Below, piece by piece: positions 5,958 through 13,014 of a stretch of DNA of 13,014 bases. The position numbers and the translations under genes are program-made. The notes beneath the pieces were generated by a model, which was not told the DNA's origin, did not search any database, and saw only the letters and a list, made by a program, of their open reading frames with translations. Source of the DNA: Clostridiales bacterium (GTDB lineage: Bacteria > Bacillota > Sulfobacillia > UBA995); the NCBI GenBank assembly GCA_003517845.1, contig DOZU01000081.1:1-13014 (forward strand), written 5' to 3'. The stretch's first letter is position 1. Each line of letters opens with the position of its first letter.

Positions 5958-7230
5958 GTTCCGGCACCTGGCTGGCTACTTCGTCGAGCCCCTTGAGCAC
6001 CTGGCGCATGAAATCGTGATTGGTTTTGGCTTTGCGCAGCCGCTTGTTCAGGAGTTCGATGATTTCGTCGGAACCCAGTTTGTCGAGCGCTCGCCGCAAG
6101 GCCCAGCTCATCTCCAGTTCCTGCGGGTTGAGCAGGAGTTCTTCCTTTCGGGTGCCCGAGCGCTTGAAATCAATGGACGGATAGATGCGGCGATCGGCCA
6201 GACGGCGGTCCAGATGCAGCTCCATGTTGCCCGTTCCTTTGAACTCCTCGTAGATCACATCATCCATCCTGCTGCCGGTGTCGATCAAGGCGGTAGCGAT
6301 GATGGTCAGGCTCCCGCCCTCCTCGATGTTGCGGGCGGCTCCGAAGAACTTCTTCGGCTTGTTGAGCGCGGCGGGGTCCAGGCCGCCCGACATGGTACGC
6401 CCGCTCGGCGGCACCACCAGGTTGTGGGCGCGCGCGAACCGGGTGATGCTGTCGAGGAGGATCACCACATCCTTGCGGTACTCTACCAGGCGTTTGGCGC
6501 GGTCAAGCACCATATCCGCGACTTTCACATGGTTGTCCGGAAGCTCGTCGAAAGTTGAGCTGACCACTTCTCCCTTCACCGACCGCTCCATGTCGGTGAC
6601 CTCTTCAGGGCGCTCATCCACCAGCAAGACGATCAGGTGGACTTCCGGGTGATTGGCGGTGATGCTGTTGGCGATGTTCTTGAGCAACACCGTCTTGCCG
6701 GCCTTGGGCGGGGAGACGATCAGGCCCCGCTGGCCCTTGCCGATGGGGGCGATGATGTCGATGAGCCGCGTCGAAGTCTCTTCCGGCCTGTTCTCCAGCT
6801 TCAGCCGCTTGCAGGGGTAGAGAGGAGTCAGGGCCTCGAACGCCACGCGCTCCTTGGCTTTATCCGGCGATTCTCCGTTGATCAGTTCCACCCGCAGCAG
6901 GGCGAAGTAGCGTTCGGAATCCTTGGGTGGCCGCGATTGCCCGGACACGGTATCGCCGGTCTTCAGCTCGAACCGACGAATCTGGGAGGGAGAGACGTAG
7001 ATGTCCTCGCGGGTGGGCAGATAGCCGATAGGCCGCAGGAAACCGTACCCTTCGGCCATGATCTCCAGGATGCCTTCGGCGAACAAGGAACCGTCCTTGG
7101 TGATCGTAGCCTTCATGATCTCGAGGACCAGTTCCTTCTTGTGCATCGTGGAGTAACCCGAAACATTGAGTTCCCGTGCCTTCACGTACAGCTCGCGCAT
7201 GGTCATCTTCTCTAGCTCTTGCATGTTCAT
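5938..7230 (-). CDS. rho: Transcription termination factor Rho
   Basis: Rho is a hexameric RNA-dependent ATPase/helicase that ends transcription of untranslated RNA. With ATG 7230 the protein is 430 residues, close to B. subtilis Rho. It has the Rho-N three-helix region (about 1 to 45), the cold-shock-like RNA-binding domain (about 48 to 120, including AEGYGFLRP), Walker A SPPKAGKT (173 to 180), Walker B VVILLDS (255 to 261), the Q-loop region PPSGRTMSGGLDP (274 to 286) and the R-loop KGTGNM (331 to 336). It lacks the long N-terminal insertion of Actinobacteria. GAGGTGG ends 10 nt before ATG 7230; the frame extends to 7320 without support, and ATG 7224 is a poorer choice. A promoter candidate lies just upstream. 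The stop is TAG. Fsa upstream is a Firmicutes-like neighbour. Confidence 0.97.
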   Translation of the reverse strand: MNMQELEKMTMRELYVKARELNVSGYSTMHKKELVLEIMKATITKDGSLFAEGILEIMAEGYGFLRPIGYLPTREDIYVSPSQIRRFELKTGDTVSGQSRPPKDSERYFALLRVELINGESPDKAKERVAFEALTPLYPCKRLKLENRPEETSTRLIDIIAPIGKGQRGLIVSPPKAGKTVLLKNIANSITANHPEVHLIVLLVDERPEEVTDMERSVKGEVVSSTFDELPDNHVKVADMVLDRAKRLVEYRKDVVILLDSITRFARAHNLVVPPSGRTMSGGLDPAALNKPKKFFGAARNIEEGGSLTIIATALIDTGSRMDDVIYEEFKGTGNMELHLDRRLADRRIYPSIDFKRSGTRKEELLLNPQELEMSWALRRALDKLGSDEIIELLNKRLRKAKTNHDFMRQVLKGLDEVASQVPELMARER

Positions 7231-7459
7231 CCCGACTGAACCACCTCGACCTGGAGATTGGGAAAGGAGATGATAACAGGCTGTTGCCCGGATGGGAACC
7301 GGCCCTAACGCGCGGCGCATGCTGGCGGTCGGCCGGTCGGGACGTTACCGGAAGCTATACCTTAGGCCTCCGGCCGCCCCTGACGGAAACAATACCACTC
7401 ACGCTCTCAGCTTATGCATGCCGGCTGGGGAACTTCGCCATTCACCCCTCATCATCCTG
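7231..7459. other. Intergenic region between fsa and rho (rho leader/promoter region)
   Basis: These 229 bases hold no convincing gene. There is no stem followed by a T-tract after the fsa stop, so fsa transcripts may run into rho. A promoter candidate lies at 7270 to 7298, and a short palindrome (AACAGGCTGTT, 7275 to 7285) lies in its spacer. A near-tandem 8-base repeat (CGGTCGGC, CGGTCGGG) sits at 7326 to 7341. Confidence 0.6.
7270..7298 (-). promoter_or_regulatory. Candidate promoter of rho
   Basis: The minus strand shows TTCCCA (7298 to 7293; 4 of 6 consensus), a 17-bp spacer and TATCAT (7275 to 7270; 5 of 6). A start near 7263 would give a leader of about 33 nt, similar to that of rpmE. 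The palindrome AACAG-G-CTGTT at 7275 to 7285 overlaps the -10 edge and spacer and could be an operator. The -35 match is moderate. Confidence 0.5.
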
Positions 7460-8113
7460 CTAACGGTTACCCGACACCTGCCGCCAGTCCGCCAGGAACC
7501 GCTCGATCCCGAGGTCGGTCAAGGGATGGCGCAGGAGCTGCCTCAATACGGCAAACGGCACGGTGGCGATGTCCGCCCCGGCAAGCGCCGCCTCCACCAC
7601 ATGCAGCGGGTGCCGAATGCTGGCGGCGATCACTGCCGTCTCCAGCCCGTGGCGATCGAAAATAGCGGTAGTCTGGCGCACTACCTCCATGCCCTCATGG
7701 CCAGCATCATCCAGCCGCCCCACGAACACGCTGGCGTAGTCAGCGCCGGCCAGGGCGGCCATCAGGGACTGCGCCGCCGAGAAGACGAGGGTCACATTGG
7801 TCGCGATCTCCTCCCGCGTGAGTTGCCGGACGGCGGCGAGACCATCCGGAGTGAGCGGGATCTTGACGACCACGTTGGGGGCCAACCCGGCCAGCACACG
7901 AGCCTCCTCGACCATCGCCTCGCACTCGAGGGCGATCACTTCCGCATTCACCGGTCCGTCTACCATGGCCGCGATCGATCGTACGGCGGCATGAAAGTCG
8001 GGAAAGCGTTCCCTCGCCACGAGGGTAGGGTTGGTGGTGACGCCGCTCACCACCCCCCAACGCATCGCTTCCTCGATCTCCTTTGGGCTGGCCGTATCGA
8101 TGAAGAGTCTCAC
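7460..8113 (-). CDS. fsa: Fructose-6-phosphate aldolase / small transaldolase (TalC/FSA type)
   Basis: This 217-residue class I aldolase of the short transaldolase family forms a Schiff base with dihydroxyacetone or a ketose phosphate. Members act either as transaldolases or as fructose-6-phosphate aldolases, and sequence alone does not settle which. Family signatures are MRLFIDTAS with D6, GVTTNPTL (24 to 31), the Schiff-base lysine K84 in VVKIPLT, and GADIATVPF near the C-terminus. Length is typical. The start is GTG at 8113, eight bases after GGAGG; the upstream ligase gene stops 15 bp away, so the two are probably cotranscribed. In B. subtilis the same family member lies near rho, but with murA and glpX genes between them; here rho follows directly. 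A functional tie to RpiB through the pentose phosphate pathway is plausible. Confidence 0.93.
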   Translation of the reverse strand: MRLFIDTASPKEIEEAMRWGVVSGVTTNPTLVARERFPDFHAAVRSIAAMVDGPVNAEVIALECEAMVEEARVLAGLAPNVVVKIPLTPDGLAAVRQLTREEIATNVTLVFSAAQSLMAALAGADYASVFVGRLDDAGHEGMEVVRQTTAIFDRHGLETAVIAASIRHPLHVVEAALAGADIATVPFAVLRQLLRHPLTDLGIERFLADWRQVSGNR

Positions 8114-8128
8114 TCCTGCCGCCTCCCG

Positions 8129-10426
8129 TCAGTCCTGTTCCAGCGCGCCCAGCCACCCGGCCGCCTCGGGCGCCGTCCGCGGATCCTGAAGCGCCCGGCG
8201 GAAGGCCGCCCGCGCGGGATTGAGTTGTCCCATTCGCATATGGGCTATCCCCAGCGCCAGATTGGTCCGGCCCTGCTCGATCGGCCCGAAGTAGGCCACG
8301 GTCTCTTCCGACCAGGCGATGGCCGACCGATAGGCGGCCTCGGCCCGTCCCCGATCGCCGAATTGCTCGAACCGCTGTCCCGCCAGGGCATGGCCCCATA
8401 CGAGATTATCCCAGTGTCCCTGGGCCAGGGGGTCGAGTTGCCGGGCCGTCTCCAGCGAGCGCACCCCGATATCGGCGAACCCGAACAGCATGGTCACTTG
8501 CCCGGCCAAGCTCTGATAAGCGGGGTTCCCGGGATCGAGTCGGAGGGTCTCGCCGGCCGCGGCGATCGCCGGCGAGGCGTCTTCCAGGTCGTCCGGGGCC
8601 GCCTCCGCCAGGTGCGCGCGGGCCAAGCCCCAGAAAGCGCCGGACGACCAGGGATTCAGCCGGCCCGCCCGGGCGAAGGTGACCCGGGCCGCTCCCAGTC
8701 TGCCTGCCCGTAACTGGGCCTCGCCAACTGCCTCCAGTGCTCGACCCGCAATCGCGACGGCCAGCACCAGGAGGATCATCCCCACCATGATCCGCGATGC
8801 TGCCTGCGCCCGGCCGGGTCGCACGAGCGGGGGCGGCGAGGGCTTACGCTCGGGACCAAGCAGGGAGCGCACGCCCAACCCCCAGGCCAGCCCCACCAAG
8901 AAGAACAGGATGACCATCGCCGGCAGGTGGCTGAGGGCATGATCGAAGAGCGCATGCACCGCGGCCAGCGCCAGGGCGACCCAGGCCGCGGTGAGCCCGG
9001 GCGATCGCCCGGCTCGCATCACCGGGGCCAGCGCCGCCAAGGGACCGAAAACGAACAGCCCGAGCAAGAGCAGTCCGGGCAAGCCGGCCTCCACCCCGGC
9101 CTGCAGCAGGAGGTTCGGGGGCGCGAGCGACACCAGGGGCACATGGCGGAAGGTCGGGGCGACTGCTGCCCAGCCACCCGGACCCGCTCCCAGAAGCGGA
9201 CGAGCGAGAATCGCTTGCGCCCCATCCCCTAGCCGGGCAAACCACCCGGCCACTTCATCCGCGGCGACCGCAGGCCAAGCCAGGCGCAGTGCCGCCTCGC
9301 GGGGCAAGAGGAAGCCGGTGAGCACGGTGACGGCGACCAGGATGGCCACCGTCAGCAGGGCGACCTCCTTGCCTTCCCGGCGCGTTACCCAGCCCAGGGC
9401 GGCCGGGCGTAAGCGCTGTACGGCCATCCAGGCCACTGCACATCCCGCGGTGACGACCGCCAGGCCCCCGGCCGCCCCCGCCACCGCGAGGGCGGGCAGG
9501 TAAAGGAGCACGAAAACGAGGCCGAGCACCCATAACAGGGCGCCGGCGAGCACCGTGCGCGTGGATTCGCTTCGGGGCAGCGCGAGCCCCAGGATGATCA
9601 GGCCTACCGGCCAAAGGACCCATGCTCCCCGGGAGAAGGTGAGCAACAGCCCGGCAACCAGCAGGAAACCCGCCGCGGCCCAGGGTCCGGGTCCCGCCAG
9701 CCGGCCCCCGCAACACGGACGGGAGTTAGCGCACGGATCGCCGCCCTCGCCCAGCCAGGCCCGACCGAGCGACCAGGCCGCTCCCACCAGGCCGATCAGG
9801 AACAGGATAGCGGCCGCGTTAGGGTAGAGGAGCACGGCGGCCAGCCGACCGGCCTCCGCCAGCCCGGGCACCTGGGGGCCGGGGAATTGGGCCGACGGCG
9901 GCGGTACCACGAGGTCGCCCATGGCCGTCAGGGGCGGGGCGCCGGGCCAGGCGACCGACGGAGTCAGGTCGAGCGCATGCAATATCACGCCCACCAGGGC
10001 GAGCAGGGCCGTGCCGGCGATCAAGGGATCCCAGCCGGCCGCCTCCCGGCCGGGCACCCACAGCGACCCCAGGTAACGGCCAAGGAAATACATGCCCAGC
10101 CCGAGCAGGATGCCGGCCGCCCCGGCCGCGGCCCGGGAGGGGCTCAGGGCGAATCCGGCAGCCAGCAAGTACCAGGCGGTCAGACCGAAGGCCACCAGAT
10201 CGGGCCAGATCGTACCCGGTCGCGGTCCCGGCCACTCCGCCGCCAGGCGAAGACCTCGCGCCATGACCATCGCCAGCAAAGCTATGAGACCCAGGCACGC
10301 GGCAAGAAAAAGGTCGCCGCCCATCCCTCCAACCCATACCGCGCCCAGGATGGCCAGGACGGTCAGGCTGACTCCCGCGGACAAGGACAGTCCCCGCCCT
10401 TTGCTTGTAAGGCCTTGCACCTTCAT
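8129..10426 (-). CDS. Polytopic Wzy_C / O-antigen-ligase-like membrane protein with C-terminal TPR domain
   Basis: This 765-residue protein has about 13 hydrophobic helices (about 15 to 560) followed by a soluble TPR-like domain (about 560 to 765). The Wzy_C family joins or polymerises lipid-linked glycans at the outer face of the membrane. Supporting motifs are YPNAAA (201 to 206), LTFSRGAWV (262 to 270) with the family Arg, RPLLGAGPGGW (409 to 419), and NLLLQAGVEAGLPGL (438 to 452). The His that usually precedes the last motif (HNxxLQ) is Pro here, so ligase activity is uncertain. A loop at 232 to 239 holds three Cys. ATG 10426 forms an ATGA overlap with the upstream glycosidase gene but lies one base after GGAGG plus G; GTG 10420, seven bases after GGAGG, is an equally good start. 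TTG 10435 is unlikely. Its glycan substrate is unknown. Confidence 0.8.
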   Translation of the reverse strand: MKVQGLTSKGRGLSLSAGVSLTVLAILGAVWVGGMGGDLFLAACLGLIALLAMVMARGLRLAAEWPGPRPGTIWPDLVAFGLTAWYLLAAGFALSPSRAAAGAAGILLGLGMYFLGRYLGSLWVPGREAAGWDPLIAGTALLALVGVILHALDLTPSVAWPGAPPLTAMGDLVVPPPSAQFPGPQVPGLAEAGRLAAVLLYPNAAAILFLIGLVGAAWSLGRAWLGEGGDPCANSRPCCGGRLAGPGPWAAAGFLLVAGLLLTFSRGAWVLWPVGLIILGLALPRSESTRTVLAGALLWVLGLVFVLLYLPALAVAGAAGGLAVVTAGCAVAWMAVQRLRPAALGWVTRREGKEVALLTVAILVAVTVLTGFLLPREAALRLAWPAVAADEVAGWFARLGDGAQAILARPLLGAGPGGWAAVAPTFRHVPLVSLAPPNLLLQAGVEAGLPGLLLLGLFVFGPLAALAPVMRAGRSPGLTAAWVALALAAVHALFDHALSHLPAMVILFFLVGLAWGLGVRSLLGPERKPSPPPLVRPGRAQAASRIMVGMILLVLAVAIAGRALEAVGEAQLRAGRLGAARVTFARAGRLNPWSSGAFWGLARAHLAEAAPDDLEDASPAIAAAGETLRLDPGNPAYQSLAGQVTMLFGFADIGVRSLETARQLDPLAQGHWDNLVWGHALAGQRFEQFGDRGRAEAAYRSAIAWSEETVAYFGPIEQGRTNLALGIAHMRMGQLNPARAAFRRALQDPRTAPEAAGWLGALEQD

Positions 10427-12342
10427 CCCTCCCAAAAAGTGGGCTCCGCGCCGGGCCGCCGAGAGCCCGCGGGGCCGCCGAAAGCCTTGTGGATGGCGTA
10501 AGCTAGAAAGCCGGCACAGGTAGCGAATGCCTGGCCCGTCTTGACCACCCCGGTGTCCCGATCGAAACTCTCACACGCCAGGCCGCCATCCAGCGGAGCG
10601 TTCAGCAGGATGTCGCGGGCGATGTCCGATCTGCCCGACAACAGGCTGTTGAATACGCCCATGACGAAGGGGTGGTCGGCGTGCGGGCAGCCCACCTCGG
10701 CAAACCGCGCTCCCGGGTAATGGTGCGGGTTGTGGGGTGAGTGGATCCAGTTGACGGTGTTGCGGTATACGGGGTCGGCGGGTTCACACAGCCCGTAGTA
10801 GGCCAGCAATTGCAGGCTGCCAGGCGGTTCGTCGTAGATCTCCCGGTTGCCCTGGAGGTCGGCCGACCAGGCAAACATCGGCCCCAGAGGGCCATCCACG
10901 ACGAGATGCTCGTAGATCGCCTGGCGCACCCGGGGCGCGGTCCGGCGGCAACGCTGGATCACCTCATCCGGCAGGCCGGCTTCCCCGCCCACCTGGGCCA
11001 GGAACGCGAGCGCCCGCCAGGCCAAGGCGTTATCGTAGGTCAAGTACGGGTAAGTGGCCGGGTCGTCAGACGGGCACAGCATGGTCCCAAACAGGTCCAC
11101 CTGGGGGTGCCGCCATTCCCAGAAGCGAGATTCGACGTGAGCCAGGCCTTCCCGCACCCCCCGGTCTTGCAGGATGCCCCGATCCCCGGTTGCCAGCAGG
11201 TAACGTTGCAGGGCCACGGGATAGGCCGCCAGCTCATCGAGTTCAAAACCAGGGTAAAGCAAGCTGCCATCGAGGTACAGGCTGTGGATGCCCGCATGGC
11301 GGCGGTAGCGGGTGAAAGCGGTGACCAACATATCCCGGGCTCGCCCGGGGTCAAGCAACAAGACACCCGGCAAGCTCCATAGCAGGGCGTCGCGGGCCCA
11401 GAAAGCGGCGGATACGTAGTATAGCGGACTCCGGGAAGTTATCAGCACCAGGTCCTCGGAGTCAATGGTCTGGCCGAGGGCATAGAAGTAGTTGAAGAAC
11501 CCGTTGAGGTTCAGCACCCGCGCCAGCGCCGGGTCAGACAGGGGGGTGGTCCGCCGGCTGAGCCACTCCCGGGTGTCCGCCAGCAGCCGCTGCCAGCCAC
11601 GCCGGGCGAGATCCACCGCGGTGGTGCGAGCGCCATCGCCGTCGCGGTTCACGCCGGCATAAAAAGCGACGGTGGCCCGCGGCCCGGGCGACGTCACTGA
11701 GAATCCGAAGCGCAGGGGCTGCTCTCCCGCGAGTTCTCGGCCTTCAGCACCCCCATCGCCCCGACACTCGATCGGGGAAGCGGAACTGGCGAAACCCAGG
11801 GCGGCCAGCGCCACTCCCGGCCGGCTTTCGAGTACGGGCGCGCCGGTCCAGCGATCCCGGCGGATGGCACGGGCGCCGTGAACGCGGCGGGAGGTGTAGA
11901 TCGTCTGGAGGGTCTCGCCCCAGCACCCGTCGAGTCCCACGCGCCATGAGCGCGGCTTCCCTTCCATGCACCATGCCTCGAGCAGGTAGACGAACCCCTT
12001 GTGCCCGGGCGGCGCGAACACGGTACCTTCGACCGTGACCCGAGTCCGAGGGTCGGTCGCCCGGAACCGGGGCAGCCAGTGATCGAGGCGTTCCCAGGTG
12101 CAGGCGCCCAGGGCGACCGGTTTCCCGTCCACTTCGATCCGGGGCCGCAGCAGAGGTTCGCCGGGAGCCCCGGCGAACTCCACCAATCCCGTGGCCGCCA
12201 GACTGAGGCAGTTGGGACGGTCGACGGCCCCCGCCGCCGGGCCGACCAGGGGTAGACTCACATACTCGTTGCCGGTGGGGAAGACGGTGACCGGCCGGTC
12301 TACTTCCTCGGGCACGGTGAGGAGGCGTGGTTTATCCGACAT
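10423..12342 (-). CDS. Two-domain GH125-like (metal-independent alpha-mannosidase-like) glycoside hydrolase
   Basis: This 639-residue protein has no signal peptide or membrane helix, so it is probably cytosolic. The N-terminal part (about 1 to 265) looks like a beta-rich domain. The C-terminal part (about 270 to 625) looks like an (alpha/alpha)6 barrel of clan GH-L. Several segments resemble GH125: SPLYYVSAAFWARDALLW (305 to 322), PSDDPATYPYL (424 to 434), IYDEPPGSL (502 to 510), DPVYRNT..SPHNPHHYPG (523 to 544), and ESFDRDTG (591 to 598). By motif comparison from memory, D427 would be the acid and E591 the base. GH125 enzymes are exo-alpha-1,6-mannosidases of about 430 residues without this N-terminal domain, so the substrate may differ. 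ATG 12342 follows AAGGGCGGA, and its first 11 bases overlap the nitrilase end; the longer frame to 12396 shadows that gene. The stop overlaps the ligase start as ATGA. Confidence 0.75.
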   Translation of the reverse strand: MSDKPRLLTVPEEVDRPVTVFPTGNEYVSLPLVGPAAGAVDRPNCLSLAATGLVEFAGAPGEPLLRPRIEVDGKPVALGACTWERLDHWLPRFRATDPRTRVTVEGTVFAPPGHKGFVYLLEAWCMEGKPRSWRVGLDGCWGETLQTIYTSRRVHGARAIRRDRWTGAPVLESRPGVALAALGFASSASPIECRGDGGAEGRELAGEQPLRFGFSVTSPGPRATVAFYAGVNRDGDGARTTAVDLARRGWQRLLADTREWLSRRTTPLSDPALARVLNLNGFFNYFYALGQTIDSEDLVLITSRSPLYYVSAAFWARDALLWSLPGVLLLDPGRARDMLVTAFTRYRRHAGIHSLYLDGSLLYPGFELDELAAYPVALQRYLLATGDRGILQDRGVREGLAHVESRFWEWRHPQVDLFGTMLCPSDDPATYPYLTYDNALAWRALAFLAQVGGEAGLPDEVIQRCRRTAPRVRQAIYEHLVVDGPLGPMFAWSADLQGNREIYDEPPGSLQLLAYYGLCEPADPVYRNTVNWIHSPHNPHHYPGARFAEVGCPHADHPFVMGVFNSLLSGRSDIARDILLNAPLDGGLACESFDRDTGVVKTGQAFATCAGFLAYAIHKAFGGPAGSRRPGAEPTFWEG

Positions 12343-13014
12343 CGCCGTCCGCCCTTCGCGACCAGTAGAGACCCGGGAAATAGTGAGCGTAGACATCGGG
12401 ACGCAGCCCGGCCAATACGCCGCTCTCCCGCCGGTAAGCGCGAAGCACCTCCAGATCGAGGTCGGCCATGGCTATGCCCGGCGCCCGGGGATCCTCGACC
12501 TGGGCCAACACGCCATCCCCTCTGGGGCTGATCTCCAAAGGGGCGAAGATGGCGCTCTTCCCGCTCAAGCGAACGCCCGCCAGTTCGCCCACCAGGCAAC
12601 TGACCACTGCGTAGGCCGGACTCTCCTGGACTCGCGCCCAGGCTCCCCGGATATGATTGGCGAGCACGTACTCGTCCGGGTCAGCCTGGGGCACGATGGC
12701 GATCTCCGCCCCGGCCAGCACCGCCCACCGGAAAGTTTCCCAGTAGCCGGCATCGTTGCACACGGGGAGGAATACCCTGCTCCCGTCCAGATTGAAGGCC
12801 CGCAATTGGCCGCCCTCCCGCAGGCCCCACTCGCGTTCCAATGGCATGAGGTTGAGCTTGCGCTGGACGCCGGCGAGACCGCCATCGGGAGCGTACAGCC
12901 TTGCCTCATTGTACACCTTGCCGTCTTCACCGCTCAGGTTCGCTGAACCCGCGGCTACCCATACTCCCGCACGCCGGGCCAGCCCCGAGAAGGTCTCGTG
13001 GTAGATGACGCGCA
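12332..13014 (-). CDS. Carbon-nitrogen hydrolase (nitrilase superfamily), N-terminus beyond window edge
   Basis: The minus-strand frame enters at 13014 without a start and ends with TAA at 12332, showing about 226 residues of a family usually 270 to 320 long. Two of the three catalytic residues are visible: Lys in QRKLNLMPLERE and the nucleophile Cys in LPVCNDAGYWETFR. The upstream strand GVWVAAGSANLSGEDGKVYNEARLYAPDG is the typical region before the Lys; the first catalytic Glu lies outside the window. Members hydrolyse amides, nitriles or carbamoyl compounds in the cytosol; the substrate cannot be told from this sequence. The end overlaps the GH125-like gene by 11 bp, so they are probably cotranscribed. 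The GTG at 12916 is internal and not the true start. Confidence 0.88.
   Translation of the reverse strand, partial: RVIYHETFSGLARRAGVWVAAGSANLSGEDGKVYNEARLYAPDGGLAGVQRKLNLMPLEREWGLREGGQLRAFNLDGSRVFLPVCNDAGYWETFRWAVLAGAEIAIVPQADPDEYVLANHIRGAWARVQESPAYAVVSCLVGELAGVRLSGKSAIFAPLEISPRGDGVLAQVEDPRAPGIAMADLDLEVLRAYRRESGVLAGLRPDVYAHYFPGLYWSRRADGDVG

Noticed and set aside
5926..5972. Inverted repeat GCCAGG/CCTGGC around the rho and M23 ends as a bidirectional terminator
   Set aside because: Arms are only 6 bp with a loop of about 35 nt and no adjacent T-tract, so it is likely chance.
7231..7320. Longer rho start at 7320
   Set aside because: The extra 30 residues have no Rho-family character, span the promoter candidate, and ATG 7230 has a GAGGTGG site.
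7326..7341. Near-tandem 8-base repeat CGGTCGGC/CGGTCGGG as an operator or repeat element
   Set aside because: Only two imperfect copies in GC-rich sequence; no further copies or symmetry support a function.
7292..8713. Plus-strand 473-codon open frame antisense to fsa and the ligase gene
   Set aside because: It covers conserved minus-strand coding sequence, its translation resembles no family, and it is Pro/Gly/Arg/His-rich as expected of an antisense shadow.
1..13014. RNA genes, CRISPR arrays, insertion sequences, phage or defence genes
   Set aside because: The window is almost fully covered by identified genes; the two gaps show no tRNA-like fold, repeat-spacer pattern, transposase or terminal inverted repeats.

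Overview
The window is GC-rich, densely coding bacterial DNA. Gene content and order point to a high-GC Bacillota (Firmicutes, Clostridia/Limnochordia-like) chromosome. The decisive evidence is the block rho, rpmE, DUF1385 (YqhQ-like), prfA, prmC, sua5/ywlC, ywlE, rpiB, which is a classic Firmicutes neighbourhood, together with the LysM/M23 protein and a Rho lacking the long N-terminal insertion of Actinobacteria. The species cannot be named from sequence alone. All genes but one lie on the minus strand, so the biological order runs from high to low coordinates.

Right part (13014 to about 7460): a nitrilase-superfamily amidohydrolase cut by the window edge, a two-domain clan GH-L glycosidase with a GH125-like catalytic half, a polytopic Wzy_C/O-antigen-ligase-like membrane protein with a C-terminal TPR domain, and a transaldolase-like fructose-6-phosphate aldolase (fsa). 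They overlap or sit within 15 bp of each other and look like one transcription unit. The first three are the least conventional part of the window and may form a small glycan-related module, but their joint role is inference.

Middle (7459 to 4856): a 229-bp gap carries a plausible rho promoter, then rho. A plus-strand gene for a secreted two-LysM M23 endopeptidase is inverted between rho and rpmE. Its last 20 bp overlap the end of rho tail-to-tail, with no intrinsic terminator visible at the junction. The 178-bp divergent region between the M23 gene and rpmE holds a strong minus-strand sigma-A-type promoter (TTGCCG, 17 bp, TATAAT) next to a perfect 10-bp palindrome.

Left part (4846 to 1): the translation operon rpmE, DUF1385, prfA, prmC, sua5, ywlE, rpiB. 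From prfA on, every junction is a 4-bp stop/start overlap (GTGA or ATGA), so translational coupling is likely. Ribosome release (RF1), methylation of its GGQ loop (PrmC), tRNA t6A formation (Sua5/YwlC), probable protein-arginine dephosphorylation (YwlE) and pentose phosphate metabolism (RpiB) are thus made from one message. Several early genes use GTG or TTG starts.

I found no RNA gene, CRISPR array, insertion sequence, phage gene or defence system. The observations most worth following are the GH125-like/Wzy_C/nitrilase module, the arginine-phosphatase signature in YwlE, a perfect 10-bp-stem hairpin inside prmC, and the palindromes at the two promoters.
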